Of a stretch of DNA of 64,000 nucleotides, positions 1-10,929 are shown piece after piece; the first letter of the stretch is position 1, and every line of letters starts with the position of its first letter. Under the pieces are notes generated by a model. The model was given only the letters and a program-made list of their open reading frames with translations, made no database searches and was not told where the DNA came from. Position numbers and translations under genes: made by a program. Origin of the DNA: Prorocentrum cordatum (lineage: Eukaryota; Sar; Dinophyceae; Prorocentrales; Prorocentraceae); assembly GCA_963575745.1 (NCBI GenBank), contig CAUYUJ010003869.1, positions 273,065 to 337,064 of the forward strand, in the 5' to 3' direction.

Positions 1-70
1 ACATGCACATGCACATGCACATGCACATGCACATGCACATGCACATGCACATGCACATGCACATGCACAT

Positions 71-107
<37 letters not shown>

Positions 108-108
108 C
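1..108. repeat. (ACATGC)n then (ACGC)n microsatellite
   Basis: Near-perfect hexamer ACATGC repeats fill about the first 70 bases and pass into a CGCA/ACGC tetranucleotide run to about position 108. The array is cut by the window edge. Confidence 0.95.
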
Positions 109-690
109 CACCGCCACACCAAAAGGAGCCGCATGTTTGAGTCCGTGTAGTACACAGCGCCTATGGACCTCCGAAGAGCCCGTGCGTGAAATGGGCGACG
201 GTTGCGCAGTTGCCCCCCTTTAAATTTCCCCCTATCCCCGCCGCCCCCCCCCCCCCGCCCCGCCCCGCCCCTGCTCCCCCCCTCCCCGCGCCAGCCCGGC
301 CCAGTCTTGCCGCGCCCATGCCGCGCGCGACCGCGCCTGGGTCCAGTCCAGCCGCGCGGGGCGAGCCCAGTCGAGCCGAGTCTGTTCTTGCACAGCCGCG
401 TCTCAGCCAAGCTTCGCTCAGTCGCAACCCGCGGCCAGTTCCCGGGCAAGTCCAGGCCAAGTCTAGCCAAGGCTAGCTCCGTCTAGCTGGCCCAGTCCTC
501 GCGCGGCCCACCGCTGTCAGGCACGGCCCGACCCCGGCTTCGGCGCTGCGAGGCCCCGTCGATCTCCCCGCGCGATGCAGAGCCAAGTCCATGCCCTGTC
601 TAGCCAAGTCCATCCTAGACAAGCAGACCGCATCCCAGTCGCAGCCCGATCCCAGTCCAGCAAAATCTTAGCCCAGTCTCAGGCCGGTCT
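109..690. repeat. GC-rich degenerate AGTCCAGCC-type minisatellite, no gene
   Basis: After a C-rich tract (about 230-300), motifs such as CCAGTC, AGCC and TAGCCAAGTC recur at irregular short spacing to about 690. Short open frames exist on both strands but only reflect low stop density at high GC; none resembles a known protein. Confidence 0.5.
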
Positions 691-958
691 AGCCCGAGTT
701 CCACGTTTTGCTGCCGCCCAGAATTCGAGGGGAAGAATTGGCTCTGCCCGCCAGGTGTTTCGCGCGACCCGCGCGCGGGCGGGTTGCTCATGAGATCTGC
801 GCGATCGCGCAATGCAGGAAACGGGTGGACCGGCAACGTGTCGCTTCATGTCGAGGCCAAGTACGCGGGGGGCATTTTTATTTTTACCGTCAATTTTGCA
901 CGTGGCCGTTTAGAGCTGTGGAAATCGATCCAGATGTTTAATGCATGTTTCGAACACG

Positions 959-1020
959 TTTTAAATGTGTAAAGAACATGTTTGAAACATGTTCTAGAAC
1001 ATGCTTTACACATTTCAAAC
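959..1020. repeat. Nested palindrome
   Basis: AAATGTGTAAAG (963-974) is matched by its exact reverse complement at 1004-1015. Inside lie GAACATG (974-980) with CATGTTC (988-994), and the self-complementary GTTCTAGAAC (991-1000). The DNA is locally AT-rich inside GC-rich surroundings. Function unknown. Confidence 0.8.
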
Positions 1021-1450
1021 GCATTTTTCACTCAATGATAGGATTGTGAGAGTGCCCATTTCCATGACATCCACAAGTTTAGAGGGCGGGCCGCCGGAGA
1101 GGTTCCGCGAGTTGAGCGCGCGACGCGGGGAACAATTCGCGCGGCAATGCACGCCGCTTCCCGTCGAGGCCCGCGCTGCGAGTGAAACAGTTCACTGTCC
1201 AACCCAGAGTTCGCATGACTCGGGCGTTGGTCGATCGCGCGAGGGGGCGCGCGACGCGGGTGGCGCGCTGCGCGGCAATGCCTCGCGCCGTGCACAGAGA
1301 GTGGTACAGATGGCGTTTTCCCACCCAGTTGTCCGGGCGACCCGCGTGCCGGCGCCCCGCCCGCGAGATCCCGCGAATTGCGCGCGCGACGCAGAGCGCG
1401 TTTAGGGCAGCGTTGTGCCGCCTCAAGCCTAGGCGCGGCGCGCGAGCGGC

Positions 1451-2266
1451 TCAAGCGACGCCTCCCGCCCATATTCGGGGCCGCTGCGCTTCCTCGCGCG
1501 CCTGGGAGAAAGCTGCGCCGAGAAGTTGACGGGCGCGCTCGGCGCACTCCTTGGAAAACGCATCCAGCTGCTTGCGCTCCTCGTCTGAGCACAGCTCACT
1601 GGACAAGTCCAAATCCTCGCCCAAGTCCAACGTGAGCGAGTTTGGATCGGCCAGCAGCGCCTCGATGTGGATGACTGACTTCTTGGCCAACGGCTCCTCG
1701 CGAGGGAGCAATCGCTGGGCCATGCGGCGGGCGGCCTCCTCGACCTCCTTGGCCGCCAGCTCCTCGGCCAGCGCGTCATCGACCTTCCTCTCCGCCTCCT
1801 CCAGCATCTTCTGCGCTCGCACCTGGTGTTGCAGGGCTTGCTGGAGGCGAGAGGCAGCCGCGCGCTGACGACCTTCGACGGCTAGCACCTCAGTACCTTG
1901 CCCTTGCCTGTGGCCAGGCGCTGGCTTCTTGATGCCGAGCTCGTCGAGGATGGCCTTTTCCTACTCAGGCGGGAGCTCCGACGCGAACTTGTGCATGACT
2001 GCGAGCTTGGAGGCGTCCAGAATGGTAGACTTGAGCGCGTGGCCGCCTCCTCCCTGCACACCGTAGCCCGCGCTTCCCGGCTGGCCCCCTCTGAGAGCAT
2101 GCCCAGGCTGCAAGTCAGACCCGCATCCAACACAGTGGCCACGCTTCCGAAGGAGACGGTCAAAAGTCCAATGACCACAAGAGCAGAACGTGTAAGGGTC
2201 CTTCTTGTGGCGACGCGAGCGAACCGGAGTCCACGAGCCATCTGGAGCTTGTAGGGGCGATCGCAC
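1451..2266 (-). pseudogene. LINE-type ORF1-like protein interrupted by one TAG stop
   Basis: Two minus-strand open frames, 2266-1961 and 1888-1451, are in the same reading frame and are separated only by a TAG codon at 1963-1961, so they read as one protein of about 270 codons. The N-terminal part has a cysteine/histidine cluster (CSCGHW, then CVGCG) that could bind zinc. The C-terminal part is Ala/Glu/Lys-rich and predicted coiled coil (LQQALQHQVRAQKMLEEAER region), followed by an acidic Leu/Asp-rich stretch. This layout resembles the nucleic-acid-binding ORF1-type proteins that accompany dinoflagellate retroelements; that link is from recollection of family style, not a search. No reverse transcriptase lies next to it. 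It could instead be an exon of a host gene or a read-through product. Confidence 0.5.
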
Positions 2267-2461
2267 CGCCGGGTCATACTTGAAGCAAACTCTCTGCGGA
2301 GGGAGCTGAACGAAGAGACGCTAACCCGAATGAACGGGGGCGGGCAGCTGCTGGGGCGGACCAGCAGGCGCCAAGAAACTGAAGACTGGCAGCGGACTAG
2401 CGGTGTCCACGCGTTCCACAGTGGAACTCAGCATCTTGAGCCACAACGGCTGCGGACGACG

Positions 2462-2541
2462 AGTAAGACTAAGACTAAGACTAAGACGTCGACGACGACG
2501 ACGACGACGACGACGACGCCGCCCCCGCCGCCCCCGCCGCC

Positions 2542-2584
<43 letters not shown>

Positions 2585-3125
2585 ACGCGGACGCGGACGC
2601 CAACGACGACGACGAAGACGACGACGCCGACCACGACGACAACGATAATGACGACCGCGCGACGATGACGACGACGACGCCGACCACGACGACGACAACG
2701 GCTACGTCGCTGTCGACGACGACAACGACGACGACGAGTCGACGACGACGCCGACCACGACGACGACGACGGCGACGTCGCTGTCGACGACGACGACGAC
2801 GATGACGCCGCCGCCGACGACGACGATGATAACGTCGACGACGACGACGACGACGCTGGCGGCGACGACAGCGACGCTGACGCGACGACGTCGACGACGA
2901 AGACGATTAAGATGACGACGACGACGAGCAGAGTAGTGTAGGCGAAGAGTAGAGTCGACGCCGACGACGATGACGACGACGGCGGCGACGACGATATTGA
3001 CAAGGACAAGGACGACGACGACGCCGAAGACGACGACGACGCCGTCGACAACAACGACGACGACGCAAGACGCTCGACGCACGACGCACAACGACGACAA
3101 CGACGACGCCGACGCCGACGCCGGC
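2462..3125. repeat. Imperfect (GAC)n trinucleotide array
   Basis: About 660 bases are dominated by GAC/ACG triplets with CCG, GACGCC and GACGCG blocks. Long open frames in it (for example a 208-residue Ser/Val frame on the minus strand) are artefacts of the period-3 repeat. Confidence 0.95.
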
Positions 3126-4440
3126 GTTGCCAGAGGGCTCCAAACCAGGCCCTCGCGATGAGTTTACGGTGTCATAAGAATGCCCTTGCATGCGGCGTCA
3201 CAGGAGTGGCAGCCAAGCTCTGGCCAGGGGAGATGGGACCAGACAAGGGGGAGGGGGCTCCTTTGGCCAGGCGTGGGTTGTAGGACCGTTGAGTCCTACC
3301 TGTGGCGGGTGCATGCGACCGCCTGCGACGCCTATCTCCACGGCGCTGCTGAAAATATCATCTTCCTCCTTTGCTTGCTCCTGCAGCTGCTTTTTATCTC
3401 ATCGCGCCGCATGGTGGCGGCGTGACAGAGACACATCGGCTAGATCAGCAGCGTTAGGATAACTGCTCGTCGCGCCGCAAGGAATTCTGCCAGGCATCGC
3501 GGAGGAGTGCGGAGGATGGAGCAGGGAACCGGGAGTGCAGGCGGTAGGAGAGGGGGGGAGGCCAAGCTAGGTGCGCTCGCGCCACATTTGACATCATACT
3601 TCTCCCACCCATCCTTCCCATTGCGCTAATTTCTTCTCTAACCGCATACGTGTGTCGTAGCGGTTCTGGATTCCAGAAAGACCCCATCGTGTTATGCGCA
3701 ACCGGAAAAAGTAAAAGGGGAGCTGCGTACATTGGAGGATGGGATGGCGGATGAGCAGGAGGATGGGCAGGAGTGAAAGGAGGAGGATAAGGGAGGAGGA
3801 GGACGAGGACGAGGACGAGGACGAACAGCAGCAGGAGTTGGAGTAGCAGGACCGCGAGGAGCACGAGGACCAGGGGAAAGCGGAGGAGGGGAAATGAGTG
3901 GTGCGACAAAGAGGAAAGACCCGGCTGAAAATAGTGACCCGCGCAGGGGCGAGAGCGCTATTCTCACCGACGGGAGCAACATGCCGATCCTGAAATGAGG
4001 CCAACGCTGCAGCGACAGCGCCAGCTTGAGACACTCGAAACGCCCCGATTGAAACAATCCATTGGACAGACCAGCACGTGAGAGCCGTGACGTAAGATAA
4101 CGGTATGCGAGAGGGGGCGGGCGACTCCCTGGCCATCTTCGAGGTAGAGGGAGAGTAGTATCTATGCTGAGGGCCGCGGGTCTCCTCATCCGCGGCTTCC
4201 AACACCTTGCCACATCGAATCTGGTTGTTTCGAGGTTTTGTTTGGGCCGCCCTCGTAAATTCACGCATCCTTTCGTGAGGGCAAGTCGAACGAGGCAGGG
4301 AAAGTCATGCGCGGACGCATGCAGTCTCAACGCGGTCTTCTCGTCGTCGTCCGCCTCTTCTCCTCATCGCCCTCCCTCATACTCCTGTTATTTCTTCCTG
4401 TCTTCCCTCATCACTCCTCTTCCTCCTCACTCCTACATCA
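3126..4440. other. No recognisable gene
   Basis: Mixed-composition DNA with a GAGGAC-rich patch at about 3780-3850 and a pyrimidine-rich patch at 4340-4440. Open frames up to about 220 codons overlap on both strands and show no family motif. Confidence 0.5.
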
Positions 4441-4444
4441 TGGC

Positions 4445-4690
4445 CACGGTACGATACGGGTCGGTACGGTGACGTGAGCACGCGGTGCCGCTGCGGTCAG
4501 CACTGTCTGGTTAGAACCGCCGATACCAGTAGCGCTGGTACGGTATCAGGACCGCGCGGTTACTGCGGTATCGGTGCCAGTACGGTAGCAGTACGGTATT
4601 AGGACCACGCGGTATTGGTTCGATAGCAGGAAAACGTATCCGTGCCGCGGTATCGGCACCAGTACGATAGCAGGACCACGCGGCCCTAGG
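4445..4690. repeat. Degenerate GGTATCGGTACCAGTACGG-type repeat
   Basis: Variants of GGTATCGG-CCAGTACGGTAGCAG-GACCACGCGG recur about four times with drift. The motif is partly self-complementary (GGTAC). Confidence 0.6.
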
Positions 4691-4994
4691 GGGAGGAGAC
4701 GAAGGAGAGGAGGGCAGCAGCAGTGGGAGGAGCAGGAAGGGGAGGAAGGCGACTACGACGGCTCGCTGGAAGGGGTGCCCAGAGGGGTCCAGAGAGGTTC
4801 GGGGTGGGCTATGGAGGGAGGGTCCGGAGAGGTGGCAGAGGGTCCAGAGGGGAGGGGGGTCGAGGGACCGCGGGGGTCCCGAGGATTGGGGGGGGGTCGT
4901 CGTCGTCGTCGTCGTCGTTGTCGTCGTTGGCAAGCCCGCGGGACCAGGGGGGTCCCGAGGCATTGGGGGGTCCCGAGACCGATTCTGTTTTTTC

Positions 4995-5560
4995 TGACCC
5001 GAATTTCTGTTCACCCGGTCAAATTAACCCGTTCAGATTCACCCGTTTATATTCACCAGCTTAGTCGCACCCGTTTAATTTCATCCAGTTCAATTTGCCC
5101 GTTATTCATGCGGGTTTCAATCGCCCGCGTTTGAATTTATCCGGCTTTATTTCGCCCTGTTTACATTCATCCGGTTTCAAGTCGCCCGATTTAATTTCAG
5201 TTGGTTCGAATTCGTTTGATTTTCGATCGCCCTGTCAAATTTCATGCTGGAAGACGTCCGGTGTCAGTTCGCCCAGTTTCAATTCATCCAGTGTGTAATT
5301 TGCCAGATTAGAATTCATTAGGTTTCAATTCGCGCGGTTTACATTCATCCAGTTTTGTAATCGCCCCGTTTCAAATTCATCCAGTTCTAATTCGTTCGTT
5401 TTCAATTCATGTGTTTTTATTCGCCCAGTTTCAATTCATCCGGTTTTACTTCGGCCCGATGTATATACATGGGGCTTGACTCGCCCAGTTAACATTTATC
5501 CAGTCTTTATTTGCCCGGTTTATAGTTACCCAGTTGTAATTCGCTTGTTTCAGCGGGCGA
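4995..5560. repeat. 15-16 bp minisatellite of two alternating variants
   Basis: Phased starts of the AATTC motif near 5281, 5297, 5312, 5327, 5342, 5358, 5374 and 5389 give a 15-16 bp step. Two monomers alternate, AATTCATCCAGTTT and AATTCGCCCGGTTT, giving a dimer of about 31 bp. The pattern covers roughly 560 bases with substitutions. Confidence 0.8.
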
Positions 5561-6240
5561 AACAAAAGCGGAAGCAACAGAAGGAGGCGAAACCAAAGCG
5601 GATGAAGCAAAAGCGGGCCAAACGACTCGTTTTTGTTTGCGTTCTCAGTGGTATTTTCTGGGATGTATGCAGGAGTTGTTAGAATGTTGTTTGGGTGTTT
5701 CTTCCTGTACTGTGTGATGTCGGTTTTGCTTGTATACGACTCGTATGTCTGTTTGTTGGGTGTTGCATCGGTGTTCCCCAGAACATCGCATTCCGCTTGC
5801 TTAGTTAGTACTTCCTATATGTTGTCCAGATATTTGATCGTGTTGTGTCCAGTTGGTCTCGGTGCCGTGTCCATTCTTTCTTTAGTATTGTCTAGCTAGT
5901 GCTTGTGTCCTACTTGGGTGCTGTCTGGATGCTGTGTGCAGCTGTATGCGGCACTGCCTGCTGTACTATCTCGGTGCTGTCCTGGGGAATCCAAGGCTAT
6001 TGTTTGAGCGCTGTCGTCCGTTTGCCTAGGGGTACAAGGTTATTGTAAGTGCTCTCTGGAATGATGTGATCATAGTGTTTGGAAAATGTGCCGTTGCTGC
6101 CTGGGGTGCTGTCTGAGTTCTCTTCAGGGACTGACTGAGGGTTATCTGCAGGCTTCTGGGACACAGTCTGTTCGCTGTCTCGGTGTCGCCTGCTGCATTA
6201 TCTCAATGCTGTTTGGGATGTGTGGTTGTATTGCTGCTCA
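5561..6240. other. T/G-rich stretch, no gene
   Basis: A short AAGCGG-repeat (5560-5625) is followed by T/G-rich DNA with frequent GTGCTGTCT-like motifs. No coding or RNA signature is visible. Confidence 0.45.
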
Positions 6241-6244
6241 CGTG

Positions 6245-6600
6245 GGAACCCGCACGCGCGCGTTCGCGCGCGCGCGTATCTTCGCGTGCGCAGTACAATA
6301 ATCCATGGGGAATAACCAGCTTTGCTTCGGAAGCTTACTGTTGAAAGCCAATTTTTCCACTTGCACTCGGGAGCCCAATCTGATAACACGTGCTTCTCGT
6401 TGCGCGCGCGTCCGCGCTCTTGCGTGCGCAGTACCAAAACCAAGTGGCACTGGCCAGATTCGTTTCGAAACCTGCATTGCCCACTGTCTCATTTCTATTC
6501 TGAAACCCAGCATGATATAACATACCAGTATTGCAGGACAACGCATGTATCTTGCTGCGCGCGCGTACGCCGCTGATCCCGGCCAAAACCAGGCCCGCGC
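6245..6600. repeat. ~140-bp degenerate tandem repeat with CGCGCG core
   Basis: CGTGCGCAGTAC occurs at 6284 and 6423 (139 bp apart), each preceded by a CGCGCG tract. A third, more diverged unit follows at about 6555-6595. The units share the order CG tract, CGTGCGCAGTACCA, then a less conserved spacer. Confidence 0.65.
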
Positions 6601-6904
6601 CAAGATTTCTGAACGCCGCAAGTAGGCATTTCGCTCGACTGCATAATGGTTGGGTCGCCGCGGGCGCAATGCTTTCTCATGTTTTGGACTCGGATAACCC
6701 GACATCGCCCGTCGCCCAACAGAGGCCCCAAAACGGCATGAGGTCAAATACGGATGATGCATTTGCTCTTCGTGTTTCGACGACGTGTCTCGCGCCTTAT
6801 CGCTCAGGGGACGAAGACACACATTGAGAAAGCTCGCCGCGCTCTTTACACCTCCTCCCCCATTTCCTCCTCCTTTTGACTCCTCCCTCCTCATCATTAC
6901 CTCC

Positions 6905-7010
6905 CTCGTCGTCCCTCCTCCTCCTCCTCCTCCTCCTCCTCCTCCTCCTCCTCCTCCTCCAACTCCTCCAACTCCTCCTCAACCTCAACCTCTGCCTCCT
7001 CTTTTTCCCC
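6905..7010. repeat. (TCC)n microsatellite
   Basis: Almost perfect CTC triplets to about 6960, then CTCCAA and CCTCAA variants. Confidence 0.95.
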
Positions 7011-7319
7011 TGACTTCTACGACCGTGTGCGCTCTGCCTTCAGCAAGTCTGCTCTCCTCCTTATCCTCTACCGCGGCGTGGGGGTGCCCCGAAGTCCAAT
7101 GCTGCGCGCCCGAGGGCAGCGCGTGAGAGCAGTGGCCTGCCTATTCTCGAGCCCTGCAGGCGAGGCCGCCGCGCTCCAGGGCAGCACGCGCAGTAAGCGG
7201 CCAGGAGCTAGTTTTTTGCTGTGCTGGGCGATTCCTGCGCCAGCCGGGAGCTAACCTATTCACCACGGGATAGCAGTGCAAGCTATCGTGTCTCTCGGCG
7301 GCGAGCCCAGGGGGGAAAT

Positions 7320-7500
7320 GAGAGGGGGCAGGCTTTCTCAGAAGGCGGCGGGGCTTCTCAGAAGCTCTCGCGCCTTCTGAGCAGTTTTTGACCCTTGCCT
7401 CGCGACCGAGGCGGCTTCTCTCAGAAGGCCATAGGGCCAGAGGGCTGCTGAGAGAGCCCGCCGCCTTCCGAGAAGGCCTGCCCCTCTCATCGGGCGAAGA
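7320..7500 (+). repeat. Dispersed repeat with CTTCTCAGAAGGCGGCGGGG, copy 1
   Basis: The sequence around CTTCTCAGAAGGCGGCGGGG, GAGCAGTTTTTGACC and CTCAGAAGGCC is found again at 15238-15440 in the same order. Both copies are followed by the phrase CCCCTGGGCTCGCCGCCGA (here at about 7920). The CTTCTCAGAAG segments are themselves palindromic. Confidence 0.65.
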
Positions 7501-7540
7501 GAATTATGCACATGCACCGATCCTGGCAAGGCCCATCCTC

Positions 7541-7596
7541 CCTTCCTGGCCAAGGTATGAGGGCGCATATACCTTCCTGGCCAAGGTATGAGGGCG
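7541..7596 (+). repeat. Two direct copies of a 25-bp segment
   Basis: CCTTCCTGGCCAAGGTATGA plus GGGCG occurs at 7541-7565 and again at 7572-7596, a 31-bp step, each followed by a CATAT or TATGCAC spacer. Confidence 0.85.
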
Positions 7597-7599
7597 TAT

Positions 7600-8730
7600 G
7601 CACCGATTCTGGGCTCAGGATGGGCCTGGCCAGAATCTGTGTATGTGCATAGTTCTCTTTCCTCTATCTCACTTCCCCCTTCGGCGCTCCGCCGAACTTG
7701 GTTTTGGTGTGACAGCTCGGGTCTCGGGCGGCCGTGCGGGACGATCAGGGCTCCCATGGGCTCCCCCAGAGCGCCCTCGACGAGGCGCAGCCGCCGCAGC
7801 GCACCCCGAGGCCGGAGATCCGCCGAGAATCGACGAAGACGCTTGAGAACCTCGAACCTTCGAGCCCGAATCTCCCAGACTTCCCTCGGCGCCCCGCTGA
7901 CGTTGGGCCTGCCCCCTCTCGTTTCGCCCCTGGGCTCGCCGCCGACTTGTCTCTGCGCCGGCGTGCCGATCCTGGATCTGTGCCCGGGCCGATGAGCTTG
8001 TCTCCCTGGGCCCCTCTGCGCCGCCGTTGCCGTAGGCCAGAGGCGCGCGGTGCGGCAGGGCGCGCGTCGCGGCGGGCCTGCCGCCGGGGGTGCTCGCTCC
8101 GGGCCGCGTCCTCTGCGGGCGCCCGAAGGTTCTGCCGCCGCCGGGTGCCCCCGCAGTGCGTGGCCGTGGGTGGTGCTGGGGGGAGCGAGGGAGCCAAGAA
8201 CGACGAGGTACAGTCGAAACCGATGGTAATGCTGGGTAACCTTCCCAGGGGTACCCTTGCATCCTTGCCTCTTCGTTCCATTCTTGACTTCTTTAGACGG
8301 CCCGCCGCGCTCGAAAAAACTTCGATATAGGCGTCCAAGGCCCTTGCATCCTTATCACGCATCCTTGCTATCAGTTTTGACTGTACGAGGTGGGAGGCAG
8401 AAGGTGAAGAGGTTGGGGGAGCTGGGGAAGGAACAGGGTGATGGGAGTAATGGAGCTGGGGAGTTGGGGGGTACATTGGGAGCGAGGGGGCCAGGGACTG
8501 AAGGAGGGGGAGACGGGAAACGACGGAGGAAGTAGGAAGGGGAGAATGGGAGAGGGGGAAGGGTGGAACGCATGCTATATGTGATACTTAGGGGGCCGCC
8601 TCGAGACCCGTATCAGGCGATCGCAAACATGGATCAAGGGGGCGTGGATTAGCGACGGGTCCAGTTTTTATTGGACATCGCGGATGTTCGCCGCCGAACG
8701 AGGCGGCACCAGCCGCATTTTGGGGAGGGC
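7600..8730. other. No recognisable gene
   Basis: GC-rich DNA with overlapping open frames on both strands (197-243 codons) that are Arg/Pro/Ala/Ser-rich and lack any domain. The segment 8390-8570 is G/A-rich. Confidence 0.4.
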
Positions 8731-8738
8731 ACCTCCCC

Positions 8739-8780
8739 CGATCCATGGATTTGGCGACCGCACGCCAAATCCATGGATCG
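8739..8780. repeat. Perfect 18-bp inverted repeat, 6-nt loop
   Basis: CGATCCATGGATTTGGCG (8739-8756) and its exact reverse complement (8763-8780) flank ACCGCA. Each arm also contains the palindrome ATCCATGGAT. As RNA this would form a stable hairpin. Confidence 0.9.
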
Positions 8781-8904
8781 TTAATCCATGTTTGCGCGCC
8801 CCCGACCGTAAGTGCTTGTGCCTCGTGGCCAAACGATGGGTGCGCGGATGATCGGTCCTGCTCGTTGCAGCTCTTCCTTGGGTGCTCGAGCGTGCGCCTG
8901 TCGG

Positions 8905-9060
8905 CGGCGAAATCCGAACCCTACCCACGCCGATCAACGATTCAGGCAACTCGATGGGCGGCGGGGTTAGGGTTCGGAATTCGTCGAACATTGCGGAATC
9001 TGAGCCCTACCCCCGCCCCCCATCGATGCAGGAGAGTCGATGGTTGGTGGGGGTAGGATT
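8905..9060. repeat. Two tandem imperfect palindromes
   Basis: The arm TCCGAACCCTACCC-CGCCG near 8910-8934 pairs with GGCGGGGTTAGGGTTCGGA at about 8958-8980. A related arm, CCCTACCCCCGCC near 9005, pairs with GGTGGGGGTAGG at about 9045. The two hairpins are variants of one unit about 90 bp long. Confidence 0.6.
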
Positions 9061-9112
9061 TGGATGTCGCCACCTGTGCCAGCGTGGAGGATCCATCGAA
9101 GAAGCACAACGG

Positions 9113-9250
9113 CACACATAAACTTTCGGTGCTCGGCGCTGGGCCCCCCCTGGCGGCGCCTCTGGCGCCGCCCCTGGTGCGAGCCGCGCGCCAGGGAGGG
9201 GGGTTTCAGCGCAGGTCCAAGAACTCCGCGCGGACCTCCAAAAGTGTGCG
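9113..9250. mobile_element. MITE-like inverted-repeat element, copy A
   Basis: Starts CACACATAAACTTTCGG and ends in a segment containing CCGCGCGGACCTCC then AAAAGTGTG, with the core GGCGCCTCTGGCGCCGCC. The left arm lacks the CCGCGCGGA block kept in the other copies (15003, 27334, 30067). No coding capacity. Grouping with the other copies is by eye. Confidence 0.55.
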
Positions 9251-9344
9251 TCTAGGCAGTTGCTTGGGCGGACGCTTTGAAGCCATCTGCTCCAGCAACT
9301 CGCTGTGTCGAGCAGGGCATCGGCTCTGTCTCGGGGTTGTTCCA

Positions 9345-9620
9345 AAAGGTTCCTCCTCCTGCTCCTCCTCTCTCCCTTCCCTCCTCGTCCAGTCTTCCTC
9401 CTTTGCTTCCTGCTTCCTCCTCCCTATCCCACTTCCGTGGTGTCGGGGCTTCTTTCTCCACTCGCCCGCGCTCTGGTGCGTGTTTCCGTTCTCCTCCTCT
9501 TCGTCCTCTTCTTTCTTTTGCTCCTCCTCATCCTTCTTCTGTTCCTGCTCCTCCTCCTCCTTCTGCTCCTCCTCCTCCTCCTCCTGCTGATCCTCCTCCT
9601 CCTCCTTCCTGCCAGGCCCC
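9345..9620. repeat. (TCC)n-rich pyrimidine tract
   Basis: Imperfect CTC/TCC/TTC triplets. The minus strand therefore shows a Glu-rich open frame that is repeat-derived. Confidence 0.9.
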
Positions 9621-9935
9621 GAGTACGGAAGCTCCGATTCGCCATGGCTTGACTGTGCATGCATACCTCTCACACTATGCGGTGGTGGGAGGTGGGGGCG
9701 CGCTCTCGGAAAGAACTGATGTTTGCCCGCTCGACTTGTAGTGGTTTGGGGGCAGGCCACTACAGGCGTAGTGGGAAGTTATTGCAAGAATGCCAGCCTC
9801 CCACGCGAACGTGACTGGCTTATTCAAGGGCCCTCAAGAAGGGCCTCGCCCCTGGCCACACGAAGCTGGCCAGGGAAATCAATTCCCAGGTGTAACCTTG
9901 TGCAGCCGCGCGCAGCGCATCGTCTAATCTAAGAT

Positions 9936-9992
9936 GATCTCCTCCTCCTCCTCCTCCTCCTCCTCCTCCTCCTCCTCCTCCTTCTCCCCCTC
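9936..9992. repeat. (TCC)n microsatellite
   Basis: Uninterrupted CTC triplets just upstream of a possible exon. Confidence 0.95.
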
Positions 9993-9999
9993 TTCCGCG

Positions 10000-10125
10000 C
10001 CCTGCGAAGGTCAGCAAGTCCCGCAGGGTGGGCGGCAAGCACACGAGCCTGGCCGAGCTCGGCTTTGACTACGTCAGCATGGACCCCCTGCCTCCTTGCC
10101 GCCCCCGCTCGTGCCTCGGCCAGGG
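10000..10125 (+). CDS. Possible exon, unknown product
   Basis: The frame reading AKVSKSRRVGGKHTSLAELG then FDYVSMD has balanced protein-like composition, unlike the low-complexity frames around it. It lies between two TCC microsatellites and carries on into repeat-derived sequence, so only this part looks real. A second candidate lies at 10676-10745. Both could be chance or exon relics; the family is not recognised. Confidence 0.22.
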
Positions 10126-10149
10126 TACAGGGTGGAGGCGGGCGCGGAT

Positions 10150-10415
10150 CCCATCCATCCCTCGTCCTCCTCCTCTCCTCCTCTCCCTCCTCCTCCCTCC
10201 TCCTCTCCTCCTCCTCCTCCTCCTCCTCCCTCCTCCCTCCTCCCTCCTCCTCCTCCTCCTCCTCTCCTCTCCGCTCCTCCTCCTCCTCTCCTCCTCTCCT
10301 TCTCCTCCATCCTCATCTTCCCTGCTCCTTTTGCTCCTTCTCCTCTTGCTCCTCCCCTTCCTCCTCCTCCTCCCCCTCCTCCTCCTCCTCCTCCTCCTCC
10401 TCCTCCTCCTACTCG
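10150..10415. repeat. (TCC)n pyrimidine tract
   Basis: TCC triplets with CCTCTCC interruptions over about 265 bases. Confidence 0.95.
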
Positions 10416-10675
10416 AGCGGGACCTTTTAACACTGCCTTGGCTTATGCCCTGTCCAATGTACTCCCCTCGCCGCTGCCGCTTTTGCTCTGGGACCTGGGG
10501 GGGGGTATCCCCCTGTGCCCGTCGGACTCTTGTTCGACACTTTGTTTTACGTTTTCGCGTACCGGAAAGCCGTTCGCATTCGACCTTGCACGCTTAGTTT
10601 TAGTTGGTAGCGGAGCTTCGGCTCTGCGACCACTGCCTCGCGCCGCCATGGCGCCTCCTCGCTTCCCTGCCTCGA

Positions 10676-10745
10676 AAGCGATGGCCTCCCCCACTTCAAG
10701 AACATCGGGGTCGACAACTTCAAAGTCACCGTTTTATTCCCCCTG
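10676..10745 (+). CDS. Possible exon, unknown product
   Basis: The frame reading ESDGLPHFKNIGVDNFKVTV is protein-like and sits about 560 bases after the other candidate on the same strand. Splice sites cannot be fixed because dinoflagellate introns often lack canonical GT-AG ends. Weak evidence. Confidence 0.2.
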
Positions 10746-10929
10746 CCGCGCCCTCCGCGCGCAGGGCCGTCTTCACTGTTTTCGCGTTGTTTTACCCGTT
10801 CATTGTCACGGGGGAGGCGCACACCAACACGGACCGCGCGCGCGCACCCTTCCAGCGCTTTTTTCCAGGGCTAGCCCGAACTATGTTCGGGCAGCTCGCG
10901 GACCCGACCCCATCACCGCACCAGCCTGT

